A DNA stretch of 64,000 nt from Glaciozyma antarctica PI12 (taxonomy: Eukaryota > Basidiomycota > Microbotryomycetes > Kriegeriales > Camptobasidiaceae). The position numbers and the translations under genes were made by a program. Location: positions 142,010 to 206,009 of the forward strand of contig KZ627159.1 of the NCBI GenBank assembly GCA_002917775.1. The letters run 5' to 3'. Shown piece after piece: positions 1 through 11,472 of this stretch. The number at the start of each line of letters is the position of its first letter. The stretch's first letter is position 1. The notes beneath the pieces were generated by a model that saw only the letters and a program-made list of their open reading frames with translations, had not been told where the DNA came from and ran no database searches.

Positions 1-464
1 CCTAGCCCACGCTGGAAGCGCCCTCGCCCGACCTCTTCGCTCGTCGTTCCTGCCTCATACCGCTTCGTGCGAAGGGCCTTCCTGATGGGACGAATTATGC
101 TCCCGGGGTCGCCACCAGAAGGTTGAGCTTTCGTACGTCCTTTCTCGGTTCGCTCGCTCCTTCGCAAGCGATTCTGACGCATCTTTCGCAGCAGTCTAGT
201 TCGCCTCGCCCCCAGCGGACCCTCAACCATCGACCCGGTCACCTCCAGTCTCGTAAACTGTGAGTCTCTCCTTTGCTGGCTCGCAAGCAACGACTGACCG
301 CTTCGTTCCCTCAGATCAACCACATCGCATCTCCAAGGCCGCCTCTGCTTGTCCTCTCAGTCCTGAACCTCCTCGCACGTCCTTTCGAGCTGGCGGTATT
401 TTGAACTCGCTGACGCCTCCTTCCTCACAGACCCTCTGAACACCCTCCGAACACACGCTTGTAG
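1..464 (+). CDS. 3' fragment of an uncharacterised gene (left copy of the inverted duplication)
   Basis: This stretch is the reverse-complement counterpart of about 17,938-18,425 and keeps the same exon/intron pattern. It holds three introns with donors gtacgt, gtgagt and a weaker cgt-type donor, CTGAC-type branch sites and cag acceptors, and a shared terminal exon ending in TAG at 462-464. The gene enters from outside the window, so only its C-terminal part is visible. One middle exon (around 195-260) differs clearly from the right-hand copy, and I could not confirm one unbroken reading frame across it, so it may be a decayed copy. The encoded end is polar (Ser/Pro/Arg-rich) and I recognise no domain. 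Function unknown. Confidence 0.35.
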
Positions 465-776
465 TTGCCCTCTCGCCTTCATTCTCTCTCTCCACCTATC
501 TGTCGTAGTACTTTTATTTCTCGCTATCTGTCCACTTCCCCGCAGTAATCTGTGATTTGCAACGCGCGTTTTGCGCGTTTGATAGTATGAGTTACTCTCC
601 CGTCGCTAGCGGGAGCGAGCTTCTTCAGAGCCTCCTTCCGCCCGCGTTTCGCTTTACAGCATCTCAAAAGCCATCTCTCCGACCCTCGCAGCAACGAGCA
701 GCGCGAGCTCTCGTCCGAAGAGCGCGAGAGTTTACAGAAAAGCACGATCGTGTTCCAGCCCTCTCTCCCAGCTCCC

Positions 777-2318
777 TCAATCCTCCTCGAGCAACATCCT
801 CCCCTTCAGCGCCACCAGTCCTTCCGCCATCTCCACCAGCCCCGCCAAGTCCTTCTCGCGCTCCAGACCCATCAACCTCGTCGTCCCAAACTCCAGCACC
901 TCACTGATCGCCTTCCGCAAGCGACCAACGTCCCTCGTTCGCTCCTCGTCCAGGTCCGCTCCTTTGACGGGGGTCGGCTTCGACCAGAACGGGTCATAAA
1001 AGAGGTCGGGTTTGATATCGACGGGAACGTTGCGCGCGCGGCACCAGTCGAGGAACTCCAGGAAGTTGTCAGCCCTGGTGGGCCAGTAGCGTTTGTTCTC
1101 GCCGTAACGGTAGAGAGAGATGCGGGTCCGGGCGGAGGAGGTGGCGAGGTGGATAGGGAGGGGATCGTCGTCGCCAAAGTCGGGGATGTCGGGAAACGAA
1201 AGGTCCAGGGTCCGGAGGGGGAGGGTCGAGAGGAAGGGGAGAAGGGATTGGATATGGGAGGGCCAGCTTCGCAGCCGGAGTGATCGCAGTGACGGAAAGG
1301 CGTCCTCGGGGAGGAGATGAGTACAATCTCCCCAGCCCTCTTTGAGCCCTTCGTCCAGACAAAGGTCGAAAGCTTCCAGCGACGGCACCGCGATTGATAT
1401 CGCCTCGACGAAAGCCCAATCCGAACTAGCCAGCTCTTGAGCGTCGTATCGAAGGATGCGGAGGGACTTCGACTTCGTCCAGTCTGCGGTTAACCACGAC
1501 GAATGTAGACCGGGGAAGTAGTCGTCGCCGTCGTGGTCGGACTTCGTGATGGAGAGGGACTCGAGCGCTGGGAGAGCGACGACGACATCCGCAAGCTCGC
1601 TGGGTTCATCAACGTGGTGAACTTCGAGATGGAGATGTCGTAGGTTGGGGAAGTAGGCGAGCATGCATGCTGCCTCCTCTCCGGCGAAGTTCAGCAGCCT
1701 GACGGTGGTGATCGTGCGCGCGACGGCGGAAAACGCGCGTCGATGGAAGACGGCATCGCCACTTTCCGGTTCTGATCCATCGGCAGCAGCCACATAGTTC
1801 CCGAGAAGCTCGTCAGCCGCATACTGGTCGATGGAGATGGAGTCGAGGAGGGGAAAGGAGGGGAGGTTGGAGAGGGCGCCTTCGAGCTGTTCCTGCGACG
1901 CGGCCGAGTCGAACTCGACTTCACGCACGATTCGTGGGTAGCGGGAGAGGACGCTGAACCTGAACGCCGGCTCCATCATTCGACTCGCACGAACGCTCTG
2001 CGAGAAGAGCTCCGTCAGCTGGTCCTCGCGTCCTCCTCCCTCGCGGCCACGTACCTTGAAGAGGTGAACGGCCGCCAGCGTACTGAACTCCTTGATCCTA
2101 AAGAGCGCATTCAAGCTCCTCCCGTGCCACTCGCTCACTCCCACCTCGAGGATCCTCCTCTCGATGCTCCCCTGCGGCTGCTTGTCCAATCGCGCCGTTC
2201 GCGCCCGGAACGCAGCGTCCTGCTCCTTCGCAAGACGTACGATGTGGGCTTTCACCTCCGTTGGTAGGCCGAGGAGAGAGACGGAGGGAGGGCCGTCGGC
2301 GGGGGAGGGTGTGGCCAT
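777..2318 (-). CDS. F-box-like/LRR-type protein, paralogue 1
   Basis: Two exons, 2055-2318 and 777-1997, encode about 494 residues. The 57-nt intron (1998-2054, donor gtacgt, branch ctgac, acceptor cag) is a multiple of three with no stop, so naive translation reads through it and gives 513 residues. The N-terminus has the family signature LPTEVKAHIVRLAKEQ followed by WHGRSLNALF, which resembles the opening helices of fungal F-box-like proteins. The remainder consists of irregular leucine-rich segments. Two relatives in the window (near 16.2 kb and 30.9 kb) share both signatures and the intron position. The likely role is substrate recognition by an SCF ubiquitin ligase, inferred only from architecture; a canonical F-box is not certain. 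This is the only paralogue of the three that reads intact. Confidence 0.7.
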   Translation of the reverse strand: MATPSPADGPPSVSLLGLPTEVKAHIVRLAKEQDAAFRARTARLDKQPQGSIERRILEVGVSEWHGRSLNALFRIKEFSTLAAVHLFKVRGREGGGREDQLTELFSQSVRASRMMEPAFRFSVLSRYPRIVREVEFDSAASQEQLEGALSNLPSFPLLDSISIDQYAADELLGNYVAAADGSEPESGDAVFHRRAFSAVARTITTVRLLNFAGEEAACMLAYFPNLRHLHLEVHHVDEPSELADVVVALPALESLSITKSDHDGDDYFPGLHSSWLTADWTKSKSLRILRYDAQELASSDWAFVEAISIAVPSLEAFDLCLDEGLKEGWGDCTHLLPEDAFPSLRSLRLRSWPSHIQSLLPFLSTLPLRTLDLSFPDIPDFGDDDPLPIHLATSSARTRISLYRYGENKRYWPTRADNFLEFLDWCRARNVPVDIKPDLFYDPFWSKPTPVKGADLDEERTRDVGRLRKAISEVLEFGTTRLMGLEREKDLAGLVEMAEGLVALKGRMLLEED

Positions 2319-3081
2319 GGCGCGGAGATGGAGCGAGAGGCTGTGGAGGATTCAGGCCTGGGCGGGAGGAGAATGAGGTGCTCTTGAAGCGTCTGGAAGA
2401 TAGCGGTGATGCTGGTCAAGCCGAGCTGGTGGCCTTGCGAACGCGGGAGGAGAAAGGAGAGACGGATCTCAAACGCGAAGTTCAACGTTCCTTCCGGACT
2501 CCCTCTGACCCCCCTCGACGCGCTCGTTTCTCGTCATCTCACAAGATCTCAATCAAGTTCCACGCGAAGCGAATTCAAGCAGCTTTTCCCCTGTCGCTCG
2601 AGCCAGGATCTGTCGCTCGAGCCAGGATCCCGACAAATTCGTTTTTACAACCAGAAATGCGTAGGGGTGTGAGTGGGATTTGGGTGGTTCGGTTTCGTGA
2701 GGAGGAGAGGGGGAGTAGAAGGTTAAGGTCAACAACGAGGGGAGGGTGTGTATACACCTAGGGCCTAAACGATGTAGTGTGGAAAAGGAGGGGGAAGATC
2801 ATCAACAAGGAGAACTGCGACGTGTTCGCTGGCGAGAGGAACCGTTCCCCCGCCCGAGACCGCGTCGTAATAGAGAACCGCGAGGGGATGCGAAGGTTTG
2901 ACGAACGAAGGGACGTCGGGTGTAGAAAGGGGAAAGGTATGGCGAAGAATAGGTCGTTAAAAAGGGTTTGGGCGTAAGAAGGGGAGTCGTTTTTGGAGGT
3001 AGGAAGGAGGGGGAGGGGTTTTGGCGAGAGGAGAAGGAGTGGCGAAGGAGTCGATCGAGAGGAGAGGAGGTCGAGACCGCT
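2319..3081. other. intergenic, no supported gene
   Basis: This region lies upstream of F-box-like paralogue 1 and downstream of the PUF gene. Several open frames overlap here but none has family similarity or convincing splice structure. A 20-21 bp direct tandem repeat (core tcgctcgagccaggatc) sits at about 2593-2630. It probably holds the promoter of the upstream-facing F-box-like gene and the 3' UTR of the PUF gene. Confidence 0.5.
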
Positions 3082-6000
3082 CTACATGAAGCCGGGGTAG
3101 CCTCCGCCGTTCGACATTCCGTTCGACTGGTAGTCCTGAATGCCCATGTTGGGGATCCCCTGGAACGGCGCAAACTGCGAGCCGTTGTGCTGCTGCTGGT
3201 GGTGCTGCTGCTGCTGTTGGTGCTGCTGCTGCTGCTGGTGCTGAGGCGGTCCCTGCTGCTGGTAGCCGCCGATGTAGGGCGATCGCGCTCCGTAGTCGCC
3301 GCCGCCCATCTGGTTCATGTGGTGCGCCGGGTGCTGGAGGAACTGGTGGGGAGGAGGGTGGATCGCCTGGACGTTGTAGAAGTGACCGCCGGGAACGAGG
3401 GCGGGGTGGTACGCCGACCGCGAAATGTGATCCGACGTCTCGCGCTGGATCTTGCTCTGGATGCGCTTGCCGTAGGGCGTGTTGCGGATCATGGCTGCGA
3501 CGAGAACGAGCGGTCAGTGCGAGCTTCAGGCGACGACGAAGGCGAAAGGGAACGCACGCAGGATAGGACGGATCGTCTCGATGAGCTGAGCGCGCTGAGC
3601 AGGCTCGGCGTAGTCAAGCGCGGTCTGAACGACGTAGTTGGCGAACCTGCGAATCCATCTCATCAGCTTCCGCCCAACGACGCTCAGCACCGAAAAAGGA
3701 CGCACGAATCACGCAAGAGACGCTCGAGCCTCTGCTTGTTGTTGTTCTCATCGATAATGGCGCGACGTCCCGAAGCATCGGCGACGCGGATGCACTTCTC
3801 GACGACGTTGGACGAGAACTTCTGCGCCGAGAGGGCCGACACGTTGCCGAGGAACTGGCGGACGATGGCCTCGATGAACCGGTTGTCGTTGAGGTCGAGA
3901 ACGTACTGGACGACGTAGTTGCCCTGAAGAAGTGAGGAAAGGTCAGTTGCGAGCTTCGAGGGCGAGAGGGAGAGTAGGAACGCACGAAAGCGTCCTGAAC
4001 GAGCGTGAGCGAGTTGTACGTGATCTCGGTAACGAGCTGGATGCGCTGAGACTCGGAAGCGTGGTCGATGCAGCGCTGGAGAACGCAGCAACCGTGTCGG
4101 TGAGTCCTGCGAACGCAATCTCGTCAGCTGGCGTTCTCGAGCGGTCAAGCGGTGACTCACGCGACCTCGATACAGTGCGTGGCGACGGCGTTGTAGATGA
4201 ACTGGTTATCCTCCGGAGGAAGGTGGTTGAGGCACTTCTGGATGACGTGGTTGCCGTTGAGATCTGCTCACGAAACGCCGTCAGCATCGTGCGCGGCGTC
4301 GCAGAATGAAAGGAGAGAACGCACCCTTGATAAGCGTAACGACGTTGAGGTTGAGCGCGAGAATGAGGCTCTGAACCTGCCTCTGAGTCGAGAGGTAGTC
4401 GATCATCTTCTGGACGGCGCGAGTTCCGTGCATGTTGAGCGAGATGCTAACGAGCTCTCCGGAGATGGACTCGATGAGAGCGTCGCGCTGCTTCGTCCGT
4501 CGAGTACTCGAGGACTCCGCTGGGAGAGGTAGTTGGCGAACGGGTCTGTCATGAGCTCGGCGAAGTGAGGGAAGATCTCGTTAAAAATCATGTCGCGGTG
4601 CTCGGGGTTGCCGTCCTCGAGCTTCTTCTGGAGGTAGCGACAGCCGAACTGGTCTTTGCAGAGCGGGAGCATGTCTGCGCGAACGGCGTCGTCAGTCAGG
4701 TCGCTCTCGGACTCCTGTGCGACGAAAGCAAAACGCACCTCCTTGGAGATCCTCGAGACGAAGTCCAGCAAAGCGGTTGGCTGCGAAGGGAGACGAAAGC
4801 GTCAGTGCAGAACTGCACCGAACAAAGCTCGCAGGCAGCTTGGCTCACTCTCCAGAGGTTGGATCGGGGAGTTGATACCGTAGAGGGGGGACTTACCGCC
4901 CATGGAGCCATACGCGCCGGCAGATCCGTCGTACGCGAAGGCACCGTGGTCGTGTCCTCCGTAGCCGCCGAAGGGGCCCTGGGTAGGATCGGGACCGAAG
5001 GCGGTGCTGTCGATGTTGAACTGCGAAGGATGAACGACGTCAGCGCTCTCCTCTCCAACGGCGACGACGAGAAAAGGAACGCACGTTCGAGAACTGGTCC
5101 GTGATGGTGTCGACGTAACCCGCTCCTCCCAACTCGGCGCCGTAGGGCTTCCCAATCGGCTTGCCCAGCGCCTCGAGACCTCCCTTCTTCTCGACGACGG
5201 GGCTGCTCCTTCCAGACGGAGTCTGCAGCGAGCTCCTAGGAGGAGGAAGCTGACCAGCTCCGGTACCGCGACTGGGACGCGGGGACGAGCGCTCCGAGAC
5301 GACGGTCTCGCCCTGGGTGACGGAGCGGTGGCGTTCGAGGTTGGCGCCGCCCGAGGGAGAGACGGCCTGAGTGTCGACGGACTCGCCTGCGCGGGACGTG
5401 GTCGAGGGACTCTGGAACTGAGGCCATTCCGAGGCTCCTGCACGGGTAGGGCCGGAGAAGTTGCGGTGGGTCGCGGGGGTCTGGGACAGGGGAGCGAGGT
5501 CGAGAGCGGCGGAGGAGGCGGAGAGCTGGGTAGCAGGTGTGTAAGTGAGGAGACGAGGGAGAGGATGCGAAGGGACGAACGATTCCGGGGTACGAGTCGC
5601 GGCGGATGAGGATCGGGAACTTGTCGTCGTCCGTGTTCATCTGAAGGTACTTTCCACCCCAAGCAGAGTCTGCGAGACAGAGTGAAGCCAGTCAGCTCCC
5701 GAAATTCCTTCGCACGACCTCCGCAACGATTTCGAAAAAGTACGAGAACTCACTCTGCAAGTCGGCATCGAGCTCGTCGTCGAACAAGAAGTTGTTCAAC
5801 ATGGGCTCTCCCTCCCGTCCCTTCCTCCTCACTCCATCAACGGGGGTTCCATCCTCCTTGAGCTCCCCACTGTGCCTCCTGCTCGCAGGCATGCTCTTCG
5901 CATTCGCGTAGTCGGCCTTCTTCCTCTGACTTCCCTCTCACTCCTCGACGGTACCGAAAGTGACGAGGTCGTTGCCGGAGCGAGAACGGACGGGGGCGGT

Positions 6001-6705
6001 GGAGTCGGCGGCGGGAGCCGAGGTCGAAGAGGGGGAATCTCCGGCGCCGGCGGCGAGGGCGGCGAGCTCTCGTTCCTCGCGTTCTTGCTGGAGCTCGAGC
6101 TGCTTCATCTGTTCAAGTAAAGCACGTTAGTTTATCCGCTCAGAGTTGGGAGAATCGGTGTTGCGGAGGGAGCGTCGGCGAAAGAAGAAAAAGAAGGGGA
6201 GTGGTGGTGCGGAGATAGATGAACGAACCTGTTCTTCGAACGCGCGCTTCTGGAGCTCACGCTGACGCTCGTGCTCGATACGCTTGGCTTCAAGCCGCTG
6301 GAAAAGAAGGAGCAAAGAAAGACCGTCGTAGTCAGCTTCCGCACAGGCCTTTGAAGAGCGTAAGCTCGGTCACTCACAGCGCTGATATCCGAAGCCGAGG
6401 GTCCAGAGGTGCGGGTGGTCTGTGTGCACACGATTCTTCAGCTACAGCTCCGTCACCTCTCCTCTCTCTCGCGAAGAGGGAGGGTACAGCGCAAGGGTAC
6501 TCACCGCCAGGTCCAAAAAATCTTTCAGCTGTCCGCTCTGAGCCTTGCCTGCACCGTTCGCAGCTCCGTTGGCGTCCTTGCCATCTTCGCCGTTGGCAGC
6601 GCCAGGAGCGCGAACGGGGAGGCCCGCGAGAGACGATGCCATCGCCTGAGGGTAGACGGGCTCATCGGCTTCCGACGAGTCGGAGGACGTGTGAGAGGGT
6701 GCCAT
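3082..6705 (-). CDS. Pumilio/PUF-family RNA-binding protein
   Basis: A multi-exon gene starting at ATG 6703-6705. Its C-terminal half (about 3480-4800) holds Pumilio repeats, with typical cores such as GNYVVQYVLD, KFSSNVVEKCI, HGTRAVQKMI, GNHVIQKCL and HGCCVLQRCI. PUF proteins bind UGUA-containing elements in 3' UTRs and control mRNA decay or translation in the cytoplasm. After the last repeat (NTPYGKRI) comes a glutamine/histidine-rich tail from CAG-type codons (about 3180-3245) ending in GGYPGFM. The N-terminal part is low complexity with a charged helix (about 6060-6300). Two single-base frameshifts near 4,490 and 4,515 interrupt one repeat, and one in-frame TGA lies near 5,936. All three look more like sequence errors than decay, because flanking repeats are well conserved. 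The subfamily (Puf3-like or Puf4/5-like) is not resolved. Confidence 0.88.
3180..3245 (-). repeat. CAG/CAC trinucleotide tract encoding poly-Q/H
   Basis: On the plus strand the tract reads as ctg/gtg repeats. On the coding strand it gives runs of glutamine broken by histidine near the C-terminus of the PUF protein. Such tracts commonly vary in length between strains and can promote condensate formation; that role is an inference here. Confidence 0.8.
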
Positions 6706-7564
6706 GATTGTGCGGAGGTGGTCGAGAGTGCTGATGACAGTCTGCGTAGGGGTGGAAGGAGGTATAGGACGCTGCAGGATGAGACAAGGAAGGTGGAAGG
6801 AAAAAATTAGCTACGTGTGCGCGGCGACGAGGGCGCAAAGGCGATACGGGGTGAGCGTGGCCGTGGACGTACCTTGAAGAGGTTCTAGGAGATCTTGACA
6901 ACAGGTAGAGGAGGTGGATGGGTTGTCGGAGGGCTGTAGAGATGACTTTTAGGTGCGGTTGGAGTGGGGAAGGGAGGAGGTTGTGGTGGTAGAGAGGAAG
7001 TGCGCGGTTGATACAGGCACGGAGTACAGGAGAACGAGGCGGTCGGGAGGTGAGCTGGCGAGGAGGAGAGTCGCCTTGTCGTTGTCTAACTGCTGAGTCT
7101 GGAGGAGGGAAGGAGAGGATTGATGAGGGAGCCGATTTCTTTCTTTCGCTCGACTAGATTCCCTTCTCGCTCGTTCTACGCAATTGAGTACTTTTCAGCG
7201 TATGCCCTGATTTACTGAGGCGCTGTACACGCTCAGACGAAGCTGTAGAAGCAAAGAGCCATCCTCCGTCGTGGAATGTCGATAATTCGACTTCAATTTT
7301 CGCAGTTTCTCCTTTCAGCGCTTTACGCATTGACTCGCTCCTCCTGCTCTTTCGCCTGGATCAAGGGGAAGCGGCACTCCCCTACAGCCTCGCATCTTTT
7401 TCTAAAGTACCGCAGAAAGTAGTACTGTCGCGGAGTTCCGGAGGAGGAGTCGAGTTGGAACCTACCTTCTCCGGCTAGAACCCCACACTTTCTTCGGCTT
7501 CTTCCCTTGGCCACCGACCAAACACTCCTCAGCCAACACCAACACACACAGCCTCCTTTCAAGA
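6706..7564. promoter_or_regulatory. divergent intergenic region between PUF and aldolase-family genes
   Basis: About 860 bp lie between two divergent start codons. The sequence is purine-rich on one side and CT-rich just upstream of the plus-strand ATG, as is usual for promoters and 5' leaders in these yeasts. An intron-like gtacgt element near 6,870 may belong to the 5' leader of the PUF transcript. I see no gene and no motif I can assign to a named regulator. Confidence 0.45.
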
Positions 7565-8873
7565 ATGAACTCTGCCGCCTCTGTTCGCAACAACGCCCTC
7601 GAGGAGCCTGTGGCCGGAAAGGGCTTCGACTTTGGCTCAGGAGGACTGGCCGCCCTCACCAAGCCTCCCACCTTCGCGACCGTCGAAGCCGAGCGCGCCT
7701 GGCTCAAGGAGCGTCTCGTGGCTGCGATCAGGATCTTTGCCAACGAGGGATTCGACCACACTGTCGTGCGTTCTCTCTCGGGCAGCTCTCGAGAGTTTGG
7801 GGCGGGAGTGGCGCTGACTTCGTTCTCTCCTCGTGGTGCAGGCGGGCCATCTTACCGTTCGTGATCCCGAGAACAAGCACCACTTCTGGGTCAACCCTTG
7901 TGCGTACCAGTTCGACGACGACACGGAATCCCGAACTGACCATCCCCTCTCCGCCCAGTTGGACTCGCTTTCCGCCGTACGTAGAGCGATTGCGGAGCCC
8001 CGCTTTGGACGCTGATGCGAGTGAACAGTGATGACCGTTTCCGACCTCATCCTCGTCAACCAGGAGGGTGCGTCGTTTCTTGCTCCCTCTCGCGCTCGGA
8101 CGCCGTTCTGACTTCCTTCCCGTGTTGCAGGCACCGTGATTGGCGGAGGCAAGGAAGGTCGTCGTATCGTCAACCTTGCTGGATTCATGGTGCGCTCCTC
8201 TTCGACGCAATCTCTCGCAGGATGCGCTAACACCAATCGCAGATCCACTCGGCAATCCACAAGGCTCGTCCTGAAGTCCAAGCCAGTCCGTCTGCCTCCT
8301 CCTCCCTCACCCCCACAATACTAACCCCCTAGTCGCAGTCTGCCACTCGCACAGTACCTACGGCAAAGCCTTCTCCTCCCTTGGCAAGCCCGTACGTCCT
8401 CCCCCCTTCTCCTCTCGCCGGATCTGACCCCTCTTCGCAGCTCGCCATCACGACTCAGGATTCCTGCGCCTTCTACGGCGACGTCGCTCTCCTCGGAGAT
8501 TTTGGTGGCGTCGTTATCGAGGAGAAGGAGAGCGGCACCATCGCCGTCGCCCTTCAGCAGAAGAAAGCCAGTTCGTCCCTCCCTTCCTCCCCTCCCTCCC
8601 GTACTGATCAAACGCCCGACAGTCATCCTGCAAAACCACGGCCTCCTCACCGTCGGCACCACGATCGACTCCGCAGTTGCATGGTTCATCATGCTCGAGA
8701 AGCAGTGCCAGGTGCAGCTTCTCGCCGACGCGGCAGGGCAGACCATCCCTATCGATGAGCCGCAGGCGGCGTTCACGTTCAAGGAGTTGGGGCATGAGCA
8801 GGCGGGGTACTTTCAGGCTTCTCCGTACTTTCAGGTTATCGAGCATTTGCAGGGGGAGGAGTACAGGAAGTAG
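7565..8873 (+). CDS. class II aldolase/adducin-domain protein
   Basis: About seven exons, from ATG 7565 to TAG 8871-8873. The spliced protein of about 280 residues has the class II aldolase/adducin head-domain fold. A metal-site motif HSHSTYGKAFSSLG appears around 8345-8390 and a third histidine in QNHGLLTVG around 8632-8660; these histidines normally bind zinc in L-fuculose-phosphate aldolase relatives. TVIGGGKEGRRIVNLAGF precedes them. Fungal members are usually stand-alone cytosolic proteins of unknown substrate that may cleave or epimerise sugar phosphates. The start is supported by a CT-rich leader directly upstream. No clustered sugar genes are nearby, so the substrate cannot be guessed from context. 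Confidence 0.88.
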
Positions 8874-9123
8874 GGGCTTTCGGGGGAACGAGAACTCGTG
8901 TAAGTTTTTTGCGTGCGACTCTGCTTTCTCTGCTCGCTCTCCGCTCTCCAGTTTCGTACACCGCTCTCAGCTCCTTCTGCACGCTCTCCCTGCTCCCTAC
9001 GAACCCAACTCCGCCACCCTCGCAGCCACCTCCTCTCCTCGCTCCTCCACCATCGCCCCCAGCCCCATCCTCTCTCATCCCCACCGCTCAAATAAATCAA
9101 AACACGAAAATTACATTCCCCCT

Positions 9124-11472
9124 CTACAACTTCGCCCGCGCCGCCTCCTTCGCCGCCTTAACCCTCAAATCCTTCCTCAAAATCTTTCCACTCGGCCTGT
9201 CCCTTGGCATCAGCTTCCCTCCCACTCCACTCTAAGAGAGGAACTCACGATTTGGGAACGACGTCAATACGGTGTACGCCGCCTCGAAGCCGCTTGTGGG
9301 ACGCTACTCGCTCTGAAACGAAAGTCGAGATCTTGGATTCGATATCTTTGTCGTCGGCGTAGGCTGCTTCGATCACCACTGCGTTGATACGTTAGTTGTG
9401 CGAGACGGAGAGAGGGAGGGAGAAGGGAGGACGTACCGTAGGCGCGAGGAAGCTCAGTGGCGCGCTCTTCGGCCCAGACGCCAATGACGGCGCAGTCGGC
9501 TACGTAGGGGCAAGTGAGGAGTACAGCCTCAAGTCTGCGTAATCAATGAGTACGGTGCAAGGAGGAGGGAGGAGAGGGACGGACTCGGCGGGAGGGACTT
9601 GGAACCCTACGTGCGAAGTAGTTAGCTCCATGTCGGCGTGAGGAGGGAGGGAGCGTACCGGAGTATTTGATGAGCTCCTTGACGCGCTCGACGATCGTGT
9701 AATGTCCCGACTCGGAGCGGACGCAGACGTCGCCTGCGGAGAACATCAGCTCCCTCCCTCAGTGCGAGCACGATGAACGCACCCGTCTTGAGCCACCCCT
9801 CCTCGTGAATCGTCTCCCTCGTCGCTTTCTCATTCTTATGATACTGCAGCATGATGTTCTTTTCCACCGCATCAGCCTCCTCCCCCAAACCGAGAGAGGG
9901 CAACGCACCTTCCCGCGAATCCACAACTCGCCAGCTTCGCCCGCAGCGACGTCCTTGCCATCTTCGTCGACCAGGCGCGCTTCCATCGAGGGAAAGAGCT
10001 TGCCGCAGGTACCAGGGACGTCGTCGTTGATATCGGGGAGGAGGGCGGCGCTCCTGCGAGAATTTCGGAACGGCGTTAGCTGGGCTTCTTGCGAAGGGAG
10101 GGAAACGAAATGCACGTCGTCTCGGTCATTCCTATAGGGGAGCGTTAGTGAGGCTCAGAGAAAGCGAGGGGAGAGGACGAACCGAAACCTTGGAGAACCT
10201 TGGGACCCTTGAGGCGCTTCTCGAGGGCCTGCTGTAGGGCAGCAGAGAGGGGAGCCGCACCGCACATAAAGTACCTCAGCGACGTGAGGTCGTACTTGTC
10301 GACAACCGGGTGCTTGGCGAGACCCAGCGCCATAGGAGGGACGATGAGCGCGACCGTCGCTTTGTACCGCTGTACGGCTTCGCAGAATTCAACGAGGTCG
10401 AACTTGGGCATGAGGATGATGGTGCCTCCGTTCGCGAGGGTTTGGTGGAGGAGGACAACGAGTCCGAAGATGTGGCTCCTGCGTTAGCGCACGTCAGCTG
10501 CGAAGAACCTTGTGAGAGAGGGAGGGATGAACAAGGGGAGGCAGCCTAGGACGATTTCGGGCTGATCGAACAGACCCTTGACCTCGTTCAGCTGCTGACT
10601 GACGGCGGTGATGTTCGAATGAGAGATCTGAACGCCCTTGGGCTTCGAAGTCGTTCCGCTGGAATAGGGCAGGAACGCGACACTGGTCGTGAGCTCCTCC
10701 CCTTCGAACTCGACCGGCGCGAACCCATCGTCGCCGCGCAGCAGCTCGTAGCTCTGCAATCCCTCCGTGACGACCTTCCCATCCGAACCGGGGAGGACGT
10801 AGATCCTGTCCTCGGGGAATCCAATCTCCTTCGCTGCAGCCCTGGCAACGCTCACGACGTCCGACGAGACGAGGATGACGCTGGCGGACGAATCGTGGAG
10901 CTGGTGAGCGAGTTCGGGAGCGGTGTAGCCAGCGTTCGCGGTGGAGACTGTGACTCCAGCGGCCTGCGTACAAGAGTCAGCCCCCCTCCCGCTAGTGCCC
11001 AGTCTCAGGAACAAGCTCACCTGCCCAGCGAACAAGAGAATCGGGTACAAGACGCTGTTGGGAGAGAAGAGGAGGAGGGTGTCTCCCTTCTTGAGGCGCG
11101 CGACTTTGGTGAGCCCGTGTCCGAATCGGAGACTCTCCTCGATGAGCTGGCCGTAGGTGGTGGCGATTCCGGTCGAAGAGTCGATGATGGCGGCCTTGTT
11201 GACGTCGACCTTCTTGTTGTCGAGGAGGAGGTAGTGGAAGATGCCAGTCTGTAGGCCAGTGGTCAGTCGGGCTGGAGGAGCTGGGGAACGGGAGGAAGGA
11301 CGTACGTTGGCCCAGGTTTGGACGGCGGGGTAGGGGGAGGTGTAGACGGTCACTGCGCCCAGTCATGGTGAGTGGGAGCTCGGCGTCTCGGAGAGGAAGG
11401 TGAGAGGGACGAAGCTGGCCACGCCCACCGCCGCTGCCCTGCCAGCTCTTCCCTTGTCTGCGAATACTCACT
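9124..11472 (-). CDS. AMP-forming acyl/4-coumarate-CoA ligase-like enzyme A (PTS1 AKL)
   Basis: A multi-exon ANL-superfamily ligase. The adenylation motif LPYSSGTTSKPKGV lies at about 10,640-10,680. Downstream come MCGAAPLS, the aspartate loop GWLKTG/DVCVRS, and the C-terminal catalytic lysine segment PSGKILRKDLR. Such enzymes activate a carboxylic acid as an acyl-AMP and transfer it to CoA. The protein ends AAKEAARAKL, and AKL fits the peroxisomal PTS1 consensus, so import into peroxisomes for fatty-acid or aromatic-acid activation is likely. The start ATG appears to be split by an intron: A at 11,472 joins TG at 11,351-11,352 across a gtgagt...cag intron. Without splicing, the open frame would begin with a GTG. 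It lies in tandem with paralogue B upstream. Acid specificity is not visible from sequence. Confidence 0.88.

Noticed and set aside
2968-3918. A 316-codon plus-strand open frame opposite the PUF gene
   Set aside because: Its leucine/valine runs are the antisense reading of poly-glutamine and Pumilio codons. The minus-strand Pumilio repeats are unmistakable.
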